Source: Semisulcospira habei (lineage: Eukaryota > Mollusca > Gastropoda > Semisulcospiridae). Taken from it: 64,000 nucleotides of DNA. The notes beneath the pieces are model-generated. The model saw only the letters and a program-made list of their open reading frames with translations, had not been told where the DNA came from and searched no databases. Shown in pieces: positions 1 to 10,693 of this stretch. The stretch covers positions 231,430,004 to 231,494,003 of the forward strand of contig BTPG01000004.1 in assembly GCA_036245525.1 (NCBI GenBank), in the 5' to 3' direction. A program made the position numbers and the translations under genes. Each line of letters starts with the position of its first letter. Position 1 is the first letter of the stretch.

Positions 1-346
1 AAAGGGGCTTGAATTTTCAGCTAGGATTTAAAATTGTCTGGAGAGAAGAACCCGATGAAAAAAGAAACATGCTTAGAAAAGACAGTAAGAACACAATTTA
101 TTCATATTTCAACTTCACCCTTTGTGTGTGGGTAGCGTTTTTTGTCGTGATGATTCCTGTAGAAATCATGGTGAAGACCCTTTTTCAAAATAGTCATACG
201 AATGAGTACACGATTTGTCACTTAATCTGTGATGGGGAAAATGCAACTCTAGTTGAGTTGCTAAATGATCTAAATTACCAGCGCTCTACAGCACAACATT
301 TTGAAAGAGCAGACCATGTTTCTGCTAACTTCTATCTATTCATCAG

Positions 347-508
347 GTTTTCACCCGAGAGGACATTGAGGATGACGCTGAGGACGGAGGTGAGGGAGCG
401 TCTACGCAAACTATGATCAAAGTCACCAACACGCATCACCGCATCTACACTCACTGGACGATGGCCAAGTTGGAGGAAAAGGTCATGCACATGAGAGAAT
501 TCTACCAG
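347..508 (+). CDS. Internal exon 1 of a host gene, possibly kinesin-3-like
   Basis: This 162-nt exon (54 codons, phase 0/0) is open throughout. A TTCATCAG acceptor precedes it and CAG|GTATGT follows it. It encodes an acidic stretch (EDIEDDAEDGGEG) and then a segment ending HWTMAKLEEKVMHMREFYQ, a predicted amphipathic helix. The next exon in phase is at 31,849. The W...K...R-like ...MRE.YQ pattern followed by an acidic DPxDxWE block reminds me of the region after the FHA domain of kinesin-3 motors (KIF1/13/14). That identity is from memory and weak. The exon call rests on splice sites, open frame and phase. No start codon or motor domain is in the window. Confidence 0.5.
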
Positions 509-559
509 GTATGTGGACAGACAAATCCGCCCTGTAAACGCAAAAGACAGTAAATCCAT

Positions 560-616
560 TTTTGTGAAAAGCAGGATTTTCACTGTATTACAGTGAAAAT
601 CTTGCTTTTCACAAAA
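560..616. repeat. Near-perfect 28-bp-arm hairpin in intron
   Basis: Arms at 560-587 and 589-616 are reverse complements (TTTTGTGAAAAGCAGG... against ...CTTGCTTTTCACAAAA) with almost no loop. It lies about 50 bp past the splice donor of the exon at 347-508. It could be a small palindromic MITE or a foldable intronic RNA. No coding potential is seen. Confidence 0.7.
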
Positions 617-1004
617 GTGGCCGTGCTGCGGTTTGCCTTGACAGAATGAAGAGGGCAACTCCTAGGGCTGAATGTGTTAACCCCTTCACTGCTGGGGAAA
701 AAGTATTGTCAGCTGAGTGCAAGAGTATCAGGGATGCAGCTAGACATTTCCGCAGATGGGTCAAATGTCCTGGGTTTGCCAACATAAGAGAAGATAAGAT
801 AAGATAAACTTTATTTGCCATATGCATAAACATTAGGAATTTTTTGCGGCATAACTGATGAGCGTCCATATTAAGATCAACACATAAAACATACATACAT
901 CACAATCAAGCAGACTCTAAAATACCAAACATATGTTTAGCAGTCATTCTACTAAGTATGCACACACATCTAAGTAAGTGAAATAAGATAAATCTATAGC
1001 ATAA

Positions 1005-2060
1005 TGGGTAGACCATCGAAACCGATGTCATCATTGTGCATGACTTCTATTTGTGGGTACGGGTGTGGCTGGCGAAAGAGCGTGCAGGCTTTCCTGGTGG
1101 CGGCACGCCAGCCAGATCTGTCTTGTGCTTCAAGTTCCTTTACAGGAAAGATGCAGTACTTGAGCCTGTCTTTTATGCAGTCTTTGAAGTGTTTCTTTGG
1201 CCGTCCTAGCTTCCTGTGGCCTTTTGAGAGTGCAACATACAGGAGTTAGCGTGGCATGCGAAAATCATCCATGCGTATGACCTGACCTGTCCAGCGAAGT
1301 TGTGTCTTTAAGATCAAGGCTTCAACACTCACTAAGCCAACATTGTCCAGGACTTCCAAGTTTGTGATCTTGTCTTGCCATTTGATGCCCATGAGTGAGC
1401 GCAGGGATCTCATGTGGAAACGTTCAAGCTGCTTGAGGTGCTTTTGGTACAGTGTCCATGACTCACAGCCGTAGAGGAGACTGGGGAGGACTACTGCCTT
1501 GTAGACTTTGATCTTGGTGGAGAGCTTGAGGTTGTTGTTATTCAACACACGAGTGCGCAGACGACCCAGGGCTTGGCTGGCTTTGTTGATGCGAGCTGCG
1601 ATTTCCTTGTCGATAGTACCATCAGAAGAGATGATGCTCCCCAGGTACCTGAACTGGTCGACAGTCTTCAGCTCGGTGCCTTCGATATACACTTTGGGTG
1701 GGGGGGGCATCTTGTGCCTGGGGCTGGTTTGGTTGGTGCAAGACCTCGGTCTTTTGACTGATGGTGAGGCCAAACAGTCGAGAGGCTTCCAAGAACCTGT
1801 TGACGATGGTCTGGAGGTCAGACTCCGTGTGCGCCATCAGCGCGCAGTCATCGGCAAACAGCGCCTCAAGGATCAGTCTCTCGATGGTCTTGGTCCTGGC
1901 ATTCAGTCGACGGAGGTCGAAGAGAGAGCCGTCTAGTCTGTACTTCAGGTACACTCCCTTCCCAAGGTCGCGTACTGCATGGGTCAGGACACACGTGAAA
2001 AACAGGTTAAACATCATGGGGGCAAGAACACAACATTGTTTCTCACTGTTGGAAATGTCG
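1005..2060 (-). pseudogene. LINE reverse transcriptase, C-terminal half
   Basis: It encodes the RT palm box (LFADDCALMAHTESD), the post-catalytic region and thumb, and a C-terminal basic tail (LGRPKKHFKDC). The frame is broken by a shift near 1,690-1,760 and a TAA at about 1,246, after which homologous coding continues to about 1,005. The polymerase cannot be functional. Confidence 0.8.
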
Positions 2061-2112
2061 AAGGGTGCGGATGTGTCGCTATTTCACTGGACAGCTCCTA
2101 CCATTCCATCGT

Positions 2113-2459
2113 CAGGGGTGGGATTTTTCAGCGTTTTCGCTGATTTCCGCGGACACTCACAGTTCCGCTGAAGCAGATTTTTTTTCCGCATCTAAAAACG
2201 ACAACAAAAAACACTACATTTTTTTCTTCTTAAATGGCAAAAAATTCCCAAATGGATTGGATTTGTATGTAGTTTGGTTCACTAACGCCCGATATTTCCG
2301 GTAGCTTTAGGTCGCAGTAGAAAATGGCGGTAAGAAAGGATATTGTTCAAAGACAGAGTGCGCTATCTGTTGATGAAAATTGTTTGAAAAATAATTGGAA
2401 GTGGGAGTGGACGGAAGGTGGAGCATCAATTTTTCTTTGTTACTAGAATCCCACCCCTG
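2113..2459. mobile_element. hAT-like MITE, 347 bp
   Basis: Terminal inverted repeats CAGGGGTGGGATT (2,113-2,125) and AATCCCACCCCTG (2,447-2,459) bound an A/T-rich non-coding core. CAGGGGTG is a common start for hAT-type termini (family knowledge). It sits exactly where LINE RT homology breaks, between the CPRKF residues and the GMVGAVQ residues. I could not see a clean 8-bp TSD, so the superfamily is an inference. Confidence 0.6.
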
Positions 2460-3285
2460 AACTTCCTGGGGCAGCCGAGCTTTGTGAGGATGACCCAAAG
2501 CGCTTCTCTGTTCACGGTGTCGAATGCTTGGGTCAGGTCTATGAAGACAGCGTAGAGGTCCATGTGCTGCTCGATGCATTTCTCCTGGACCTGTCTCACA
2601 GAGAAGACCATGTTGACTGTGCTGCGGCCGGGTCTGAAACCACACTGAGCCTCTGGGAGTGCTTCCTCAGATACAGAGCTGATCAGGCGGTTGAGGATGA
2701 CTCTCGCGAGGATCTTGCCAGCAATGGACAAGAGTGAGATACCTCGGTAATTGGCACAGTCTGCTTTGCTGCCCTTGTTCTTGAACAGGGAGACGACTGT
2801 AGCATCTCTAAATTCGTGTAGCATGTTTTCCTCTGCCCAGATGCATGTTAGAATGTTGCCGAAGGCGTCGAGGGTCTCAGGTCCAGCTGCTTTGAAGAGC
2901 TGTGCGGGGATGCCGTTCATGCCTGCAGCCTTGCCGGAGCTAGTCTGGTTGATCGCTTTCTTGACCTCGTCCAGGGTAGGCGGGAGGTGAAGGTCATCCA
3001 GTGTCGGCTTCTGGGGAATCATGTCAAGAGCCACGGGGTCGACAGTGGAAGGCAGTTTCAGCAGATTTGAGAAGTGTTCTCTCCAGTGCTCAGTGATGCT
3101 GCCTTTGTCCTTCAGCAAGGTGAAGCCGTCAGAAGAAAAGAGAGGGGTTGTGCTGGGTGTGGCGGGGCCGTAGACAGCTTTCATAGCTCTGAAAAACTCT
3201 TTGGAGTTGTTGGATTCAGCAAAATGTTCAAGTTCTTTTGCCTTGCTGTCCCACCAGGTGTCCTGCATTGTAACGCACGCAGACT
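2460..3285 (-). pseudogene. LINE reverse transcriptase, N-terminal half
   Basis: RT fingers and palm up to the motif FIDLTQAFDTVNREALWVILTK, ending at CPRKF where the MITE cuts in. Upstream (above 3,290) the sequence is a CA/GT-rich stretch unrelated to the LINE, so this is the 5' truncation point. Confidence 0.75.
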
Positions 3286-3290
3286 CGCCC

Positions 3291-4470
3291 CGAGTCGCAC
3301 GTACAGACTCTCGCACAACAGACGCATACACCGCCACTGACACAGACGGGCGCATTCATGCGGTAAAACTCAACACACAGGCTCCCTTTCTAACGTAACT
3401 TTTATACAAGATAAACAATAAAAGAAGAATGCTCACAAACTATCACAACTATATACACCACTTCTTTTCCATTACCAGCATCTTAACATCACATCCACAT
3501 ACACACAATATCACTGCCAGGCTAGGTATTAGTTTCTCACTCTCCAACCTGTTTGGTGTTCTCGCCTGCTTACGTTCAGTCCTTTCACGTCTAGGCGTGA
3601 AAGTCCCTTCCCGTACGCTCCCGAGTCGTCCTGTTTCTCGAACCGTGGACGTCCTCGTTACTCGTACTGTATCTTCGCTGTGACCCAAGTGTCTTGGCAC
3701 CAGCCGCTCACTCTCCGAGTGAAGAGATGGAGAGATGACCTCGCATTAGGTCCCTGGTGACGTCTCAGCGTCCGTCGCTCCAACTCCGACAAGCACTCTG
3801 AACAGTAACAAAGTTCTAAATCGTATCACTTGCTAAACACACACACCTATTGGATAATATGAGAAACATCACGTAACCTGGCTGATACAAATAACTCACA
3901 CGTTCATTCACACACACACGTGCTTCATAACCCGAACTACTTTGTAACACCCCATAACTCTGTCACTACCTTGGAACAGACTATAACCTAACACTCTCGC
4001 CATACACTATTCTATACACTGGAAAAGACTATACTTAACCACGTACTACCTTCACAGCGACTTGGCATACACACCTCGCATTCCTTTAGTTATCCATCTC
4101 GGTAAATAACTGTATACCAAAAACACCGGTTACCTCACTGAATTCCAAACCCACATAACTAAACCAAACCAAACAACGCTATACACCCGAATTACTCTTA
4201 CCAACGCATACCGTCTTTAACTAAGCAACTATCAATAATACATATATAGAAACATACCTGAATTCTAGGTTTCTGAGTCTTGGAATACGGGCTAAGGTAT
4301 CTCACACACGTCTGTACCCACTAACAGTAAAGCCTGCACTAATGTTTCTACAGCGCTGTTTGCCTGAGCTCACTAAAACTCCCCGTAATAACCGTTTATT
4401 AAAGATTCCATGTGGGCCACATGCCTCACGGACTATCGGCACAAAACAAACTGTTGACAACTACTGTACC
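3291..4470. other. No gene recognised; C/A-rich intronic DNA
   Basis: This stretch is rich in ACAC and AACTA words and has no ORF with recognisable content, no repeat seen elsewhere in the window and no exon with convincing splice borders. It ends where the DIRS-like left terminus begins. Confidence 0.5.
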
Positions 4471-4679
4471 GTTTGTTTCTTCAAAAACTTTACCGATGGT
4501 ATTACTGATAGGAAGATATACTTAGCCTGCCAATTTCAGTCTCCAAAATTGTTGTGTGTTGCTACACAAACCAGGGACGTACTTCTAGCCAGCAGATACC
4601 CCATCCCATGAGTGGTCTCCCTTCCTCCAGATAGCCTCCCTTCCCGATCTCGCGAGAGGGCGTTATTTCCAAGTTCATT
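4471..4679 (+). repeat. DIRS left inverted terminal repeat
   Basis: From about 4,491 to 4,679 it is almost identical, in reverse complement, to 23,101-23,291 (for example TACCGATGGTATTACTG, then GGCGTTATTTCCAAGTTC). The outermost 20 bases differ from the other end, as expected for split DIRS termini; their complement is found at 22,981-23,000. Confidence 0.8.
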
Positions 4680-4950
4680 CTTGACTGCCATTTTTGTCGG
4701 TTTAGTTTTACGGTCTCCGTATTTCTCCTCGTATTTCTCATTCGTTTTACCGGTCTCGAACTTCTCCGATGGCCAGGTAAGGCCTCGGACATTGTCTCGC
4801 CCGGCGATTACTGCCTTTTGAGGCAATTTCCGTGGAATTACGGCGTTTCTGGCCTTTTCTTTCGACTTCGTATTCGGTCGTTACATCGGTCATTCCAACG
4901 GTTGCCCGAGTGGCCTTCGGGGCCCGACCCGCGGGGTATCCCCTATTTGC

Positions 4951-5628
4951 ATGACTTGTTGCAGTGGTCAACTACGAACGTGCACCTCCTGCGGCGAATT
5001 CCAGTGGCCGTCAGATTCGCATTCGCGCTGTCTTCCGTGCTCGGGCTGCGCTTCTGACAGAACCTGCTCTACTTGCGCTGCCTGGGAGGAAGACCGCTGG
5101 TCGCAAATGTGGAGCTTTTACCAGCGCAAGCGCCCCACTCCTTTTTCTGCACCAGTCCCACCAGCCCCTCCCAATTCGGCCGCAGTCGATGAGTCTTCCC
5201 GTTCTCAGTCCCCGGACTACGTTCGCTCCCCCAACCTTCCCTCCCATGTCCCTGTTCGAGGGTCCTTACACGTCTCTTCTTCTGTCTCAATGGACAAGGT
5301 TACAGACGCTGTCCCTTCAGCGGAGGGAGGTCAGTTTGTTTCCTCTCATACACGCTCTCCGGACATCAGTTTACTATCGGTCCCTCGCACCCGATCTATG
5401 AAGACGGGTCACTGGCGGATCCATACCGCCCTACCTCGGGGGACGGGACACCGGTATCCGATTTCCTCTACCTCGATTCACGATCAGTCCGACGTGGCCT
5501 TGCTCCCTTCCGCCTTTTCACATATGCACCGCCATAGATTGTCACGTCATGACTCTGTGCACGGCTTGGCGAGGCCACAGGTGTTCACTAGCGTCCCGGT
5601 TGGTACCCGGTCACCGCGCTGCGCCCCG
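4951..5628 (+). pseudogene. DIRS Gag-like protein, 3'-truncated
   Basis: The reading frame starts with a Cys-rich module: CTSCGEFQWPSDSHSRC, then CSGC, then CSTCAAWEEDRW. This C-x2-C ... H-x3-C-x2-C pattern is typical of the N-terminus of DIRS ORF1/Gag. A Ser/Pro-rich linker follows. The gene ends at about 5,628 where a 5'-truncated LINE-A fragment is fused in the same direction. A leader with GGCCAG|GTAAGG upstream (4,772-4,783) looks like a splice donor. Confidence 0.55.
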
Positions 5629-5726
5629 GCCTGGAGACGCTTCGTCTCATCTTTAACTTCTCCGTCCCAGAAAGTATGGAAGGCTGTTCGGAGAATTAGG
5701 GGCAGGGGTGGCTCGGCTTCTGTTGG
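5629..5726 (+). mobile_element. LINE-A copy A2, left fragment
   Basis: It matches ORF2 of the LINE-A family (compare 9,042-9,145), starting at CCTGGAGACGC and ending at CTCGGCTTCTGTTGG. Those last 15 bases (5,712-5,726) are repeated at 12,761-12,775, where the same LINE resumes. A2 was therefore split by insertion of copy A1. Confidence 0.85.
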
Positions 5727-6371
5727 GCCTACCTGGCACCGGCCTCCACGTGGCGTGGGTGGGTAGTCCGCTCAGTCCCTGACTGAGTGGGCTAGCAGAC
5801 GGGTGCCATCTTTGTCCAGGATTAGGACTTGATGTCAGCAGATATGTTGTTCAGTCTTTTTCACTGGCCCAGTTTTTGAGGAGCTGTACTAACCCAGGTC
5901 GTACCATGTTGGATTGGTCCTTAAAAATACTCGTGACTTTTTGGTCCTTTGGATCCCAAGTGTTTGCCGTGCTTGGAGACCCGTGTCGGGGGAGAAGAGG
6001 ATCCTGGTGGCTGAAACACTCCACTTTGGCCTTGACTTCTGCCTAAACGGGAGGCTAGTCGTACCGGCCTAGTCAATCGGCTCTTGTCACGTCGAGCCCT
6101 ATCCCCCTGTTGACATGCGGGTTGTTATACGGAGCACCATGCTATAGCCTCTGATGCTGATTAGGTGCTTTACGCCAGTATTCCCCTGCATTCAACAGTG
6201 TGATAGAAGGCGGTGGCTCAAACGGTTCAATCGGGCTTACCCCCTTGAGTATATCTTTCGGGCAGTCTCCATTGTGCGTCGGCTGGAGACCCGCCGACAA
6301 TTGCACTTTCCCTTGTTGGGCTCGGTGGCGGGCGGGGACCCCCGGGGGATGAATATCTATCATACTATAAT

Positions 6372-7814
6372 ATGGAAAATATCAAAAAACCCAAACTTGC
6401 ACCAAAGCGGCACATAGCCGCCGACATTGTCATTGAGAACGATAGTGACTCTGATTGTGAGGAAGCGACACCTCAGGCGTCAGCCGCCTGGCCTCGCTTT
6501 CTCATTATCCACAGCAAAGTCAAAGAGAAGCCTGTTTCCAAGCTGCACCCTTTCCTGGTAGGGGAGACCCTCAGGAGCCGTGTTGGCAGGCCTGAGGCCC
6601 AGCGCCTCAGGTCTGCTGACTTGCTGGTAGAGTGCCGCACCCGGGCACACTCCAATGGGCTACTGAGGCTCTCCTCCATCGGAGATACTCCAGTGGAGGT
6701 CACTCCCCACAAAACAATGAATTCCTCTAGAGGAGTGATTAAAGATCAAGCATTGGCCGAACTATCTGAAGATGAACTTGTACGGAACCTTAAGTCACAG
6801 GGGGTGACCTACGTCAGGCGCTTCATTTCCAAACGAGGTGGTAGGGAGATCCGTCTCCCTACCATCATCCTGACGTTTGGCACCCCCACAGCTCCTACTA
6901 CCATCTGGGGAGGTTACTACTCCCTAAAAGTGAAAAAGTACGTCCCTCTCCCCCTCCGATGCTTTAAGTGCCAACAGTATGGCCATGGGCAGAAGACATG
7001 CCGCCAGGCAGAGGCTCTATGCGCCCGTTGCACTAAGCCCGGACACTCTGCTGAGCCCTGCACAGCCATCCCCCTGTGTGTGAATTGCCAGGGGGCGCAT
7101 ATGGCTTCGGACAAGAAGTGCCCTCGTTGGATCTCCGAGTGCAGGATTCAGCAGGTGCGTGTGGAGAAAGGGCTGTCCTTTGCGGACGCCAAAAAACTGG
7201 TTGATGGCCCTGGTGCAGCTGAGGCTGCGCTAAACTCAAATAACAACTTTGTGTATACTTTCAGTGCTGCGGTGGCAGGCAAGCACCCCACCAAAGACTT
7301 CTCTTGTCAAACCCCAACTTCTTGGTTGGGGGCGGAGCCTCGGATCCTCTCGCCCCTGGAGAGTAACCCTCCTCCGGTGGTGACGAGGAGCCAGGGAACG
7401 CAGAGGGCGGACGCTACCGGTCCGGTGGCACCACCTTCTGCTGCCCCTAAGCCTCAGCCCCCACCCAAACCTGCTAGTTTGTCAACGCCAAAGGTTTCTG
7501 GCTCTGGTCAGCCTTCTAAGGCCGCTAACTCTAGCGGCAAGACCGCTGCCCAGGACCAGAAGTCTAAAAAATCTATGGGACCGCCGTGCGCACGGGCCCA
7601 GAAGGGGAACACCGATGTCCCCCTTCAAAACAAATATGCTGCATTGGAGGAGCAGATGGAGGGAGTGGAAGTTGCCGATGCTGCGGCAGCTCCACCCCCT
7701 TCATCTCCTAAGAACCAGAGGAGGCCCGGGAGCCGGCCCCCCTCTGTTTCTCCAACTCCTTCCAAGGCAAAGGAAAAAGGGGGGAAAAACTCCGCACCCC
7801 CAGATCAGACATAA
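6372..7814 (+). CDS. LINE-A ORF1: Gag-like RNA-binding protein, intact
   Basis: The frame is 480 codons. Residues about 30-190 form a globular region that probably includes an RRM-like fold (VECRTRAHSNGLLRLSSIGD ...). Residues about 193-250 hold three Cys/His knuckles: CFKCQQYGHGQKTC, CARCTKPGHSAEPC and CVNCQGAHMASDKKC. A Pro/Ser/Lys-rich tail follows. ORF1 proteins of this type coat LINE RNA and form the ribonucleoprotein. The stop is separated from the ORF2 start by only two bases (TAA TC ATG). Confidence 0.9.
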   Translation: MENIKKPKLAPKRHIAADIVIENDSDSDCEEATPQASAAWPRFLIIHSKVKEKPVSKLHPFLVGETLRSRVGRPEAQRLRSADLLVECRTRAHSNGLLRLSSIGDTPVEVTPHKTMNSSRGVIKDQALAELSEDELVRNLKSQGVTYVRRFISKRGGREIRLPTIILTFGTPTAPTTIWGGYYSLKVKKYVPLPLRCFKCQQYGHGQKTCRQAEALCARCTKPGHSAEPCTAIPLCVNCQGAHMASDKKCPRWISECRIQQVRVEKGLSFADAKKLVDGPGAAEAALNSNNNFVYTFSAAVAGKHPTKDFSCQTPTSWLGAEPRILSPLESNPPPVVTRSQGTQRADATGPVAPPSAAPKPQPPPKPASLSTPKVSGSGQPSKAANSSGKTAAQDQKSKKSMGPPCARAQKGNTDVPLQNKYAALEEQMEGVEVADAAAAPPPSSPKNQRRPGSRPPSVSPTPSKAKEKGGKNSAPPDQT

Positions 7815-8307
7815 TCATGGACTCTCTGCTTCAGTGGAATTGTCGTGGTTTTCAAGCTAACTTTGAGGAATTACGTCTTTTAGTCAAGTGCTATAGCCCC
7901 TCAGTAATATCTCTTCAGGAGACTTACCTGAAGACTTCTGACCCTGTGTCCTTTAATGGTTTTAATGTTATACATAAAGGCTCTGATTCGGAGAGGCGCT
8001 CGGGTGGAGTGGCTCTTCTCATTAGTAGCCAAATATTATGTAGCCCCGTTAGCATCGACACCTGTCTTCAGGCTGTCGCAGCTCGGGTTACCTTGAAGAA
8101 GACCATAACCATATGCAGTATCTACCTGCCACCATCCCTGCGGGTCTGTAGTAATGATTTTTTTAATTTAGTTGATCAACTCCCCCCTCCCTTTATTCTC
8201 ATGGGGGATTTTAACGGTCACGCTCACCTTTGGGGTAGTGACCACTATGATGGCAGAGGTCAGATGTTAGAAGATGTTTTTTCTCAACTTAACCTGTGTG
8301 TCTTTAA

Positions 8308-8523
8308 CCCATATCATACTGAGGCTAAAAGCTTCCAATTTGTACACTGCCATATGCAAGCTACATTATAGTACTTACAAATAAGGATATAGACCAATGG
8401 CTTTAGTTCAAGGGTGGTGTCAGAATAGCTTGGCGCCTACAGGCGCCAAGCTATTCTGGCACTACCCTTGAACTAATTTAGTCAAACTTATTTCACACAC
8501 TGGTGTATTCCGAATGATAAGGG
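8308..8523. mobile_element. piggyBac-like MITE with internal perfect hairpin
   Basis: TTAA lies on both sides (8,304-8,307 and 8,524-8,527). The ends are imperfect inverted repeats: CCCATATCATACTGA on the left and, on the right strand, CCCTTATCATTCGGA. TTAA targets and CCC-starting termini are the piggyBac signature. The centre (8,405-8,475) is a long hairpin built on TAGCTTGGCGCC and its complement. A partial copy is at 30,098-30,303. Confidence 0.75.
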
Positions 8524-9901
8524 TTAACGATGGTTCACCTACATACTCTAACCCAGGTTCAGGATCTAGTTCTGTTCTAGACCTCACTGTGTGTGATCCT
8601 TCTCTCATGCTGGACTTTGACTGGAAGGTTCACGATGACCTGTGTGGTAGTGACCACTTCCCAGTAGTCCTGTCATCGGTCAGCTGTGGGGAGGATCCGC
8701 CGGTGGGGCGCTGGAATCTTAAGAAAGCTAACTGGCCTCTGTTCGCCTCCCTCTGTCAGTCTCGTATTACAGAGGAGGTGGTCATGTCATCTGAAGAACC
8801 TATTTCTTCTTTTACTACTATTTTGTTGGACGTAGCGGGTGTAACCATCCCTAAAACTTCCGCATCAGTCCCTGGAAAGCCGAGAGTACCATGGTTCAAC
8901 GAAGAGTGCCGCAAGGCCCAAATAGCGCGCAAATCTGCTCAGCGACGTGCTTTCCATAATCCGTCGCAAGTGAATATTTTAACCTTTAAAAGACAGAGGG
9001 CGAAAGCTCGTTACATTTTTAAACGTGAACGCCGTGCTTCCTGGAGACGCTTCGTCTCATCTTTAACTTCTCGAACTCCGTCCCAGAAAGTATGGAAGGC
9101 TGTTCGGAGAATTAGGGGCAGGGGTGGCTCGGCTTCTGTTGGCCATCTTAGAGATCGTGCCAGCTTGGTTACAGATAAAAAAGCTGTGGCCAATTTGCTT
9201 GCCTCCACCATTGCCCATAATTCTTCAACGGAGCACTATTCACCTTTCTTCCAGAGAGAGAAGGAGAAGCGAGAGTCTCGTATTTGTGATTTTAAGTCCA
9301 ATAACTCAGAAGACTATAATGTCCCATTTACATTATCAGAATTGCAGCAAGCCTTGCAGAAATGTAATGACTCTGCTGCTGGCCTAGATACCGTCCACTA
9401 TCAATTCCTAATGCATCTGCCTGAGAGGTCACTCCTTGTACTTCTCAAGGCCTTTAACCATATCTGGAGAACTGGTCATTTTCCGCCGTCTTGGCGCCAG
9501 GCTGTGGTTGTACCGATCCCCAAGCCGGGTAAGGATCCTTCCGACCCGGGCAAGTACCGGCCTATCGCTTTGACATCATGTTTATGTAAAACTATGGAGC
9601 GCCTGGTCAACGCCCGCCTGGTGTGGCATCTTGAGTCACAGGGTCTCCTCACAGACCTCCAGTGCGGTTTCCGACGCTTCCGTAGTACAACTGACCATTT
9701 AGTCCGCTTTGAATCATTTATTCGAGATGCTTTTGTCAACAAGCAGCATGTCTATGCAATTTTCTTCGATCTTGAGAAGGCATATGACACTACCTGGAAG
9801 TATGGCATAATGTCTGACTTGTTGGACATGGGTTTTAAAGGGCACCTGCCCGTTTTTATTCACAATTTTTTGACTAACCGGTCGTTCCATGTCCGTGTGG
9901 G

Positions 9902-10693
9902 ACCCCCACCCGGGTCTGCCCTGGGGGACTTGGGTGGGGTTAGGTACTTTTTAGTTCCCAGGGTCACCCTGGTCAGCCCCACAGGGTGGGTTTCCTTTCT
10001 ATTCTGGGGCATGTGTTTCTGTCTACCTTTGGTCCATTCACCTGTAGCCCCACCCGGGTCTGCCCTGGGGGACTTGGGTGGGGTTAGGTATTTTTTAGTT
10101 CCCAGGGTCACCCTGGTCAGCCCCACAGGGTGGGTTTTTCTCTCTATTCTGGGGCATGTGTTTCTGTCTACCCTTTGTCCATTCACCTGTATTTGCCTTT
10201 TTAAAACTCTCCCTACTGTCTGCACTGCCTGTAGCTCTTGATATTGGATGTGTGTTGCTAAATGGTCTTAGCTTTATTTAGGCCCCATGTGTTAGGTTTA
10301 TTTAACGTATTTGACCGGCTGGCGACATACATTCAATGTTCTGTTTTGGTTTTTTTTAACAAGCAGTGCAGGCACGTCCTGAGAAAGCCTTGTTGCTGTC
10401 GGGACGTTAAGCAATGTACAATCAATCAATCAATCAATCCATTCACCTGTATTTGTCTATTTAAAACTCTCCCAACTGTCTGCACTGCCTGTAGCTCTTG
10501 ATATTGGATGTGTGTTGCTAAATGGTCTTAGCTTTATTTAGGCCCCATGTTGTAGGTTTATTTAACGTATTTGACCGGCTGGCGACATACATTCAATTTT
10601 CTGTATAGTTTTTTTTTCACAAGCAGTGCAGGCACGTCCTGAGAAAGCCTTGTTGCTGTCGGGACGTTAAGCAATGTACAATCAATCAATCAA
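9902..10693 (+). mobile_element. SINE-like repeat split by a second copy of itself
   Basis: The outer copy sits in LINE-A with TSD TCCGTGTGGG (9,892-9,901 and 10,694-10,703). It starts CCCCCACCCGGGTCTGCC and ends with GGGACGTTAAGCAATGTACA and an (ATCA)n tail. The inner copy, 10,047-10,438 (392 bp), is flanked by CCATTCACCTGTA (10,034-10,046 and 10,439-10,451). TSDs plus a simple-repeat 3' tail indicate reverse transcription in trans. I see no convincing tRNA A/B boxes, so the RNA ancestor is unknown. Confidence 0.8.

Larger units (their letters stand above)
795..3290 (-). mobile_element. 5'-truncated RTE/CR1-type LINE, decayed
   Basis: A minus-strand non-LTR retrotransposon lacking its endonuclease. 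Its 3' end, on the left, carries AATAAA and a (TATCT)n tail near 785-810. Reading from about 3,285 leftward there is an EN-RT linker (QDTWWDSKAKELEHF), RT motifs (GMNGIPAQLFKAAG, ANYRGISLLSIAGKILARV, GFRPGRSTVNMVFSVRQ, FIDLTQAFDTVNREALW), the LFADDCALMAHT catalytic box, and a thumb region with YLGSIISSDG and YGCESWTLY. A hAT-like MITE interrupts it at 2,113-2,459 and stops break the frame near 2,085 and 1,246. It lies antisense in the host intron. Confidence 0.85.

Noticed and set aside
332..896. Overlapping open frames on both strands near the window start
   Set aside because: They cross the probable exon/intron border and the hairpin, and have no recognisable content or consistent composition.
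9902..10693. tRNA-derived SINE promoter
   Set aside because: GGTCACCCTGGTC-like words were considered as a B box, but no matching A box or tRNA fold could be seen.
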